DNA of 10,584 nt from Candidatus Mesolinea sp. Lineage in GTDB: Bacteria > Chloroflexota > Anaerolineae > Anaerolineales > Anaerolineaceae. The notes under the pieces were generated by a model that was not told the origin of the DNA, searched no databases, and was given only the letters and a program-made list of their open reading frames with translations. The position numbers and the translations under genes are program-made. The stretch lies in assembly GCA_003445715.1 (NCBI GenBank), contig DMCS01000012.1:1-10584 (forward strand). Direction: 5' to 3'. Each line of letters starts with the position of its first letter. Positions within the stretch are counted from its first letter, which is position 1. This document shows positions 6,119-10,584 of the stretch, in pieces.

Positions 6119-6901
6119 TTAGATGACATAATCGCCGTCCCAATCGATTTCCCAGGTACCATCAGCTTCTTGGTGCAATATTGCTTTTTCCTTAGGGTGC
6201 ACATCTAACTTTGCTTCTAACGAGCTCATGCGTGCATTGATGCTTTGCAGATAGCGGCTGATTGCATCCGGCAAGTCTGCATGCTCAAGATCTGGGATGT
6301 TCTCTCGCACTTCATGCATGCGCCTGATAATTTGACCAGGCACGCCGACAACGACCGATTGGGTTGGCACCGACTTTACCACCACAGCGTTAGCGCCGAT
6401 GCGGCTGTGGCTGCCAATGGTAATGTTACCCAGCACCTTAGCGCCCGCTCCAATGACAACATCTTCTTCGATGGTAGGGTGCCGCTTGACTTTTTCCAAG
6501 CTCACTCCACCGAGCGTTACGCCGTGGTAAAGCGTGACATCATCGGCAATCTCGGCGGTCTCACCAATCACCACACCCATGCCATGGTCAATGAACAAGC
6601 GCCTGCCGATTCGGGCACCCGGGTGAATTTCGATGCCGGTGAAAAAGCGGGCAATTTGCGCATTCGCGCGTGCCAGCCAATATAGTTTGTGCTTCCAGAG
6701 CCAATGCGAAATGCGGTGTGCCCAGAGGGCGTGTACGCCAGCGTAAACGGTGAAAACTTCAAAGCCTGAGCGTGCTGCTGGGTCGCGCTCCAAGGCGGTG
6801 CGGATATCCTCCGCCATCAACTGGAAGAAATTCAAGTGCTCCATCTTGGATTGCGTCTGCTTAGTTTGAGCTGGAAGTTTTACCGAATTAGTTTTTTCCA
6901 T
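6119..6901 (-). CDS. cysE: Serine O-acetyltransferase, 260 aa
   Basis: CysE transfers an acetyl group from acetyl-CoA to L-serine, giving O-acetylserine, the first step of cysteine synthesis. The N-terminal helical region includes ALERDPAARS (36-45) and HALWAHRISHWLW (57-69), both typical. The left-handed beta-helix hexapeptide repeats run from about residue 90 to 190. The catalytic histidines are H106 in DHGMG and H141 in KRHPTI; GVTLGG (127-132) is also conserved. The C-terminus ends in DWDGDYVI, an acidic tail with a terminal Ile that in this family inserts into the CysK active site. The ATG at 6901 has GGGAGGAG 4 nt upstream and lies inside the end of cysK (14-bp overlap), so translation is coupled. 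An upstream in-frame start at 6955 lies deep in cysK and is not used here. Confidence 0.95.
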   Translation of the reverse strand: MEKTNSVKLPAQTKQTQSKMEHLNFFQLMAEDIRTALERDPAARSGFEVFTVYAGVHALWAHRISHWLWKHKLYWLARANAQIARFFTGIEIHPGARIGRRLFIDHGMGVVIGETAEIADDVTLYHGVTLGGVSLEKVKRHPTIEEDVVIGAGAKVLGNITIGSHSRIGANAVVVKSVPTQSVVVGVPGQIIRRMHEVRENIPDLEHADLPDAISRYLQSINARMSSLEAKLDVHPKEKAILHQEADGTWEIDWDGDYVI

Positions 6902-7838
6902 TGAACTCCTCCCGTAAATTGGCAAACAGCTCGGTGCTGAGGTAGCGCTCCGCAAAGCTGGGGATAATCACCACAATGCGCTTTCCACGGTTTTCTGGGC
7001 GAGCTGCTACTTGCAGAGCAGCCCAAGTGGCAGCGCCTGAAGAAATGCCGACCGGGACGCCTTCTGCTGTGGACATTTTTCGGGCGATAGCAAATGCGTC
7101 TTCTGCTTCCACGGTAATGATTTCATCGAGAAGGTTGGTATCTAAGATTGAAGGAATAAATCCAGCGCCAATGCCTTGCAAGGGGTGGGGACCCTTTTTT
7201 CCGCCAGAAAGCACTGGTGAAGCCGCTGGCTCTACCGCTATGACGCGCAAGTTCGGGTTATATTCGCGCAGGCGGCTGCCAGCGCCAGTAATCGTGCCGC
7301 CAGTGCCCACGCCTGCAATCAAGATGTCAACTTTACCATCTGTATCCCGCCAGATTTCTTCGGCTGTGGTGCGGCGGTGAATTTCGGGATTGGCTGGGTT
7401 ATTAAATTGGTCGGCAAGCCAATAGCGGCTGTCGGATGCGTGCAAGCTTTCTGCTTTATCGACAGCAGCAGCCATGCCGCCACTGGCAGGGGTGAGAAGG
7501 AGCTCTGCGCCTAAAGCGCGCATCAGGAGCTTGCGCTCTAAGCTCACCGATTCTGGCATCACAATGGTGCAGCCATAGCCGCGCGCTGAGGCGGTGAACG
7601 CTAAACCGATGCCGGTATTTCCGCTGGTGGCTTCCAGGATGATGGAATCCGGGTTCAGGAGACCATCCTGCTCAGCCTGGTTTACCATGGCGACGGCGAT
7701 ACGGTCCTTGACACTATGGGTGGGGTTGAAAAACTCCAATTTGGCTAAGATTTCGGCGCCATCTTGCGGAACCAATCGGCGCAGGCGGACTAAGGGCGTA
7801 TGGCCAGTGAGCTGGGTGAGGTTATCGTAAATATTCAT
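6888..7838 (-). CDS. cysK: Cysteine synthase (O-acetylserine sulfhydrylase), 316 aa
   Basis: This PLP enzyme replaces the acetyl group of O-acetylserine with sulfide to make cysteine. The motifs are in family order: TGHTPLVRL (11-19), the PLP-binding lysine K44 in HSVKDR, the substrate loop TSGNTG (71-76), the phosphate-binding loop GVGTGGT (176-182), GIGAGFIP (222-229) and the SSGAA segment (267-271) that contacts the PLP ring. Length fits the family. ATG 7838 is preferred because GAGGAG lies 6 nt upstream; an in-frame TTG at 7862 is upstream of that site. It is the promoter-proximal gene of cysK-cysE. The family also includes cystathionine beta-synthase-like and O-phosphoserine enzymes, but adjacency to cysE supports O-acetylserine as substrate. 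Confidence 0.95.
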   Translation of the reverse strand: MNIYDNLTQLTGHTPLVRLRRLVPQDGAEILAKLEFFNPTHSVKDRIAVAMVNQAEQDGLLNPDSIILEATSGNTGIGLAFTASARGYGCTIVMPESVSLERKLLMRALGAELLLTPASGGMAAAVDKAESLHASDSRYWLADQFNNPANPEIHRRTTAEEIWRDTDGKVDILIAGVGTGGTITGAGSRLREYNPNLRVIAVEPAASPVLSGGKKGPHPLQGIGAGFIPSILDTNLLDEIITVEAEDAFAIARKMSTAEGVPVGISSGAATWAALQVAARPENRGKRIVVIIPSFAERYLSTELFANLREEFNGKN

Positions 7839-7885
7839 TATAAACTCCTCTATAAATTGCAATAAATTTTTTCTTTAATATAAAA

Positions 7886-7960
7886 CAACCAGTCAGAGTG
7901 GATGATTTTCATCCACAGCAGGGCTTGCGCGGGGGAGTGCCGCCTGCTCTTGACTGGTTG
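7886..7960 (-). promoter_or_regulatory. cysK leader domain 2: perfect three-way-junction RNA candidate
   Basis: On the minus strand, CAACCAGTCA (7951-7960) pairs over 10 bp with TGACTGGTTG (7886-7895). Inside are two hairpins with no nucleotides between them. One is AGCAGG/CCTGCT (7917-7922 with 7943-7948), holding a GC-rich loop. The other is the 8-bp hairpin GTGGATGA-AAA-TCATCCAC (7898-7916). Two unpaired bases sit on each outer side. The closing stem is followed by TTTTATATT, so it could act as an attenuator. It lies 47 nt before the cysK ATG. I cannot match it to a known riboswitch. Confidence 0.6.
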
Positions 7961-7973
7961 AAAGTTATAAAAC

Positions 7974-8051
7974 GGGAAGAGACGGGCGGTTAACTACCCC
8001 GCCCCAGACACATGCACGTGCTTTGCATGCCAATAATGCTTGTTGCTTCCC
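7974..8051 (-). promoter_or_regulatory. cysK leader domain 1: second candidate three-way junction
   Basis: On the minus strand, GGGAAG (8046-8051) can pair with CTTCCC (7974-7979), enclosing two hairpins. One is CATGCA/TGCATG (8024-8029 with 8011-8016, 7-nt loop). The other is GGGCGG/CCGCCC (7999-8004 with 7984-7989, 9-nt loop). GTTTT follows the closing strand. The closing stem is shorter than that of domain 2, so the case is weaker. It starts about 13 nt after the predicted transcription start. Confidence 0.45.
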
Positions 8052-8070
8052 TATCGAAAATCATACCCAG

Positions 8071-8098
8071 ATTATAGCGCTGCCCAAGCATGTGTCAA
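8071..8098 (-). promoter_or_regulatory. cysK-cysE promoter
   Basis: On the minus strand, a perfect TTGACA (8093-8098) and a perfect TATAAT (8071-8076) are 16 bp apart. The start point would be near 8064, leaving a leader of about 225 nt before the cysK ATG at 7838. With core elements this strong, control is likely to act downstream in the leader or through a repressor. Confidence 0.8.
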
Positions 8099-8299
8099 TC
8101 CTCTCCTTGTGCAAGGTTTGGCATTTGAACTTCAGGTCTCAAAAAACTGATGACTATATTATCATAATCGTCGATCAAAGCTAAAAAAACCCAGGAGACC
8201 TACGGTCAAAACCACTCGCTCGGTACCATACGGGCAGGCTGCGCACTCAGGAGACCGGCGAGAACAAAAATAAGGAGACCGGCGAGAACGACGGTAAAA
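8099..8299. other. Intergenic region between the cysK promoter and the M24B peptidase promoter
   Basis: No credible coding ORF is present. It holds a small inverted repeat ATTAT-C-ATAAT (8158-8168), an A-run (8183-8189), a CAGGTCTC sequence (8133-8140) that is nearly the inverse of the downstream GAGACCT, and the AGGAGACC direct repeats listed separately. Some of these could be operators for either divergent gene, but nothing links them to a known regulator. Confidence 0.4.
8193..8289 (+). repeat. AGGAGACC direct repeats upstream of the M24B peptidase gene
   Basis: AGGAGACCGGCGAGAAC (17 bp) occurs at 8249-8265 and again at 8273-8289, a period of 24 bp. A third, shorter AGGAGACC lies at 8193-8200, followed by TACGGTCAAAAC; a similar ACGGTAAAAC follows the last copy. 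The cluster ends 10 bp before the predicted -35 box, where an activator or repressor could bind. They could also be remnants of a dispersed repeat. Confidence 0.6.
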
Positions 8300-8328
8300 C
8301 TGTCAGCCACTTTTACTGCAGGTATAAT
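8300..8328 (+). promoter_or_regulatory. Promoter of the M24B peptidase gene
   Basis: CTGTCA (8300-8305, 4 of 6 consensus) and a perfect TATAAT (8323-8328) are separated by 17 bp. A start near 8335 rules out the upstream in-frame TTG at 8330 as initiation codon and supports ATG 8366. Confidence 0.7.
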
Positions 8329-8365
8329 ATTGGCTGGATATCAAATTGAAATTTCAGGAATTGCT

Positions 8366-9481
8366 ATGAACACTCGCCTTTCTCGCCTTGTGGAACTCCT
8401 CCAGCAACTTCAAATTGATGCTTTGGCGCTCAACCCAGGGCCAACTTTTACTTACCTCACCGGCTTACAGATGCACTTGATGGAACGCCCGACGGTACTC
8501 TTTATCACCCGCACTGGGCAAGCGGGGCTGGTACTGCCTTATCTGGAGAAAGAAAAGCTGGCTGGGCTTAAGCTTGAGCTGCAAGCCTTCACTTACGAGG
8601 ATGACCCCAGCACATGGGCGGGGGCATTCAGCCAGGCAATAACTGCGCTGGGCTTGGCGCAAGCCAAGCTGGCGGCGGAACCGAGCCGCTTACGCATGCT
8701 GGAGCTGCAGTTCATTCAGGCTGCGGCGCCCCAAGCCGAAATTATCGACGGCAGCCCAATCCTGGAAGGCTTGCGCTTGCGGAAAGACGCACAGGAATTG
8801 GCTAAAATGCGTGAGGCAGCTTTAATTGCCCAAAAAGCATTAATCCAGACCCTTAAGCTTAATCTCGCAGGCATGAGTGAGAAACAAATTGCCGCGGAGC
8901 TGGTCATTGCGCTCTACCGCGCAGGATCGGATGTGGCACTGCCCTTTGAGCCCATCGTCAGCAGTGGACCCAACACCGCCAGCCCACATGCTGTGCCCAC
9001 CGAGCGCATTTTGAGGGAAGGCGACTTGCTGCTTTTCGATTGGGGCGCTGGCAAAGACGGTTACTTTTCGGATATCACCCGCACTTTTACGGTGGGTGCA
9101 GTGGAACCTGAGCTGCTGCGCATTGGCGAGATTGTCTTTGCTGCGAATACCAAAGGACGTGAAATTGCTAGACATGGCATGCCGGCGGGCGCGGTGGACC
9201 AAGCTGTGCGCGCGGTTATTGAAGCAGAAGGCTATGGAGCGTATTTTACACATCGCACTGGGCACGGCTTGGGCATGGAAGCGCATGAAGCCCCCTATAT
9301 TTTTGCAACTAACCCGCAGCGGCTTGCGCCGGGGATGGTCTTCACCATCGAGCCCGGTATCTACTTGCCAGGGCGCGGCGGTGTGCGCATCGAGGATGAT
9401 GTGGTCATCACCGAGAGCGGATTGCGCAGCCTGACGGATCTGCCGCGCGAGGTTGTACCTTATAACACGCCGTTTGAATAG
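8366..9481 (+). CDS. M24B-family Xaa-Pro-type peptidase, 371 aa
   Basis: This is a cytoplasmic dinuclear metallopeptidase of family M24B (Xaa-Pro aminopeptidase or Xaa-Pro dipeptidase), which cleaves bonds before proline. The N-terminal creatinase-like domain covers about residues 1-135 and the pita-bread catalytic domain the rest. The five metal ligands are visible: D225 in FDWGAG, D236 in SDITRTF, H300 in GHGLGM, E329 in TIEPGIY and E343 in VRIEDD. H208 in SPHAVP and the H307-containing EAHEAP motif are also conserved. At 371 aa it matches the short bacterial PepQ/YqhT-like group; sequence alone does not separate aminopeptidase from dipeptidase. ATG 8366 follows AGGA (8356-8359) with 6-nt spacing. 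The hydrolase gene starts 18 bp downstream, probably in the same operon. Confidence 0.92.
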   Translation: MNTRLSRLVELLQQLQIDALALNPGPTFTYLTGLQMHLMERPTVLFITRTGQAGLVLPYLEKEKLAGLKLELQAFTYEDDPSTWAGAFSQAITALGLAQAKLAAEPSRLRMLELQFIQAAAPQAEIIDGSPILEGLRLRKDAQELAKMREAALIAQKALIQTLKLNLAGMSEKQIAAELVIALYRAGSDVALPFEPIVSSGPNTASPHAVPTERILREGDLLLFDWGAGKDGYFSDITRTFTVGAVEPELLRIGEIVFAANTKGREIARHGMPAGAVDQAVRAVIEAEGYGAYFTHRTGHGLGMEAHEAPYIFATNPQRLAPGMVFTIEPGIYLPGRGGVRIEDDVVITESGLRSLTDLPREVVPYNTPFE

Positions 9482-9499
9482 TCAATTTGTGGAGCATTA

Positions 9500-10147
9500 A
9501 TGAAATTAGAGATTGTGCGCATGGTCTTAGGACCTCTGCAAAATAATGTTTACTTGCTGGCAGATCAAGACAGCGGGGAAGCTGTCATCATTGACCCATC
9601 CTTTGAGCCAGAACGTCAGCTAGAAGAAATTAGGCGCCGCGGCTGGAACCTGACCCAAATCTGGTTGACACACGGGCATTTTGACCACTTTTTGGGTGCA
9701 GCCACCCTGCACAAAGCCTTAGTGCCTGCACCGCTTATTGGGATGCACCCGGAGGCTTATGCTTGGGCTAAGGCTCAAAACACCCCAGTAAGCTTCGGCG
9801 TGCCGATTGACATGGTGCCGCAAGTAGATATCCCCCTTGAGCAAGACCAGCGCTTAGCGATTAATGCTGCTGGAGAGCCAAAGATCGTAGAAGTGCGGGA
9901 AGTACCGGGGCATGCTCCGGGCTCAGTACTTTTCTATTGTGAATCCTTAAAGGCAGCTTTTACGGGAGATGCTATCTTTCGAGAGAGCATCGGGCGCACG
10001 GATTTCCCCGGTGGCGATTACCTCTTGCTGCTCAAAAGCATCCGTGCGCAAGTACTTACCTTGCCGGATGAAACCACACTGCTCCCCGGTCATGGACCAG
10101 AGAGCAGTGTCGCTCACGAAAAACGGTTTAGTCCTTATTTAGCGTAA
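9500..10147 (+). CDS. Metallo-beta-lactamase-fold hydrolase, glyoxalase II-like (YcbL type), 215 aa
   Basis: The signature THGHFDH gives metal ligands H58, H60, D62 and H63. H138 in GHAPGS, D157 in TGDAIF and H198 in PGHGP complete the two-metal site of the hydroxyacylglutathione hydrolase-like branch. The length of about 215 aa, GRTDFPGG (165-172) and lack of the long C-terminal glutathione-binding domain fit the short YcbL-type proteins rather than full GloB. The substrate is probably a thioester, but it is not shown by sequence. GGAG (9491-9494) lies 5 nt before the ATG. It follows the M24B gene by 18 bp. Its last 13 bp overlap the convergent rny gene, so no terminator fits between them. 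Confidence 0.9.
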   Translation: MKLEIVRMVLGPLQNNVYLLADQDSGEAVIIDPSFEPERQLEEIRRRGWNLTQIWLTHGHFDHFLGAATLHKALVPAPLIGMHPEAYAWAKAQNTPVSFGVPIDMVPQVDIPLEQDQRLAINAAGEPKIVEVREVPGHAPGSVLFYCESLKAAFTGDAIFRESIGRTDFPGGDYLLLLKSIRAQVLTLPDETTLLPGHGPESSVAHEKRFSPYLA

Positions 10148-10584
10148 GAAACCGCGCGCGTCTCCCGAATGACGGTCACCTGAATCTGACCGGGGTACTG
10201 CATCGTAGTTTCGATTTCGTTGGCGATATCCTTGGCAATTTCGTAGGCTGCCAGGTCATCGACTTCTTCTGGGCGCACGATAATGCGCACTTCTCGCCCG
10301 GCTTGGATGGCGAAGCTCTGTTCCACCCCTTGATGGGCATTGGCAATCGATTCAAGTGCTTTGAGACGCTTGATATATTGTTCCAAGTCCTCACGGCGAG
10401 CGCCTGGACGTGCGCCAGAGATAGCATCTGCGGCTTCCACAATCACTGCCTCCACGGAATTCTGCTCCACTTCGTGGTGGTGCGAGGCAATAATGTTGAC
10501 AACCTTTGCGTTGACACCATGCCGGCGGGCAAATTCTGCGCCGATGAGGGCATGCGTTCCTTCAGTGTTGTGATCCATGGCTTT
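10135..10584 (-). CDS. rny: Ribonuclease Y, C-terminal 149 aa (partial, cut by window edge)
   Basis: RNase Y is a membrane-anchored endoribonuclease that starts bulk mRNA decay. The visible part is the second half of the HD domain and the C-terminal region: DHNTEGTHALIGAE, then ASHHHEVE, EAADAISGARPGARRE, QSFAIQAGREVRIIV, and the family-typical end YPGQIQVTVIRETRAVSYAK. Identity over these motifs is characteristic. The N-terminal membrane helix, coiled coil, KH domain and the HD metal-binding dyad lie beyond 10584. The frame is open to the window end (AAA GCC before ATG 10578), so that ATG is an internal Met. The stop at 10135-10137 lies inside the end of the convergent hydrolase gene. Confidence 0.95.
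   Translation of the reverse strand, partial: KAMDHNTEGTHALIGAEFARRHGVNAKVVNIIASHHHEVEQNSVEAVIVEAADAISGARPGARREDLEQYIKRLKALESIANAHQGVEQSFAIQAGREVRIIVRPEEVDDLAAYEIAKDIANEIETTMQYPGQIQVTVIRETRAVSYAK

Noticed and set aside
6902..6955. Upstream start for cysE
   Set aside because: It would extend the protein 18 residues into cysK with no homology to CysE N-termini, while ATG 6901 has a strong GGGAGGAG.
7974..8051. T-box or SAM riboswitch in the cysK leader
   Set aside because: GGGGTAGTTAACCGCCCG only loosely resembles the T-box core AGGGTGGNACCGCG and lacks the TGGN needed to pair with the tRNA end. No SAM-I core (GGAGGGA with GGCAACC) is present.
8330..8365. TTG start at 8330 for the M24B peptidase
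   Set aside because: It lies upstream of the likely transcription start and has no ribosome binding site; ATG 8366 has AGGA at good spacing.

Overview
The window looks like a chromosomal segment from a bacterium of the Chloroflexota, most likely class Anaerolineae. This is an inference from the mix of genes: secreted or anchored proteins with Thr/Pro-rich linkers, an extracellular solute-binding lipoprotein, tandem M42 aminopeptidases and RNase Y. No marker gene settles it. Most of the DNA is ordinary metabolic chromosome, with no phage, transposase or CRISPR.

Layout. Positions 1-522 hold a minus-strand tRNA-Ala pair. tRNA-Ala(CGC) has a near-consensus promoter, and tRNA-Ala(GGC) is cut by the window edge. 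Between them lie three 72-bp tandem units that copy the first 26 nt of the GGC tRNA with a GC-rich hairpin placed in the D-loop. Positions 523-645 (minus) encode a 40-aa Lys/Arg-rich protein with a strong Shine-Dalgarno and an intrinsic terminator. Positions 797-4391 (plus) encode a membrane-anchored Thr/Pro-rich protein followed by three tightly spaced M42 metallo-aminopeptidases. Positions 4433-6096 (plus) encode a solute-binding lipoprotein and a small two-helix membrane protein that overlap by 4 bp. Positions 6119-7838 (minus) are a cysK-cysE operon for cysteine synthesis, read from a consensus promoter through a leader of about 220 nt that can fold into two three-way junctions. Positions 8366-10147 (plus) encode an M24B Xaa-Pro-type peptidase and a glyoxalase-II-like metallo-beta-lactamase-fold hydrolase. 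Positions 10135-10584 (minus) are the 3' end of rny (RNase Y), overlapping the hydrolase gene tail to tail.

How the genes work together. The M42 trio and the M24B enzyme together suggest intracellular breakdown of imported peptides, and the lipoprotein could capture a solute outside the cell, although no permease or ATPase is in view. CysE and CysK make O-acetylserine and then cysteine; the CysE C-terminus ends in the Ile-terminated tail expected to dock into CysK. The least explained parts are the tRNA-derived tandem units, the structured cysK leader and the AGGAGACC direct repeats upstream of the M24B gene.
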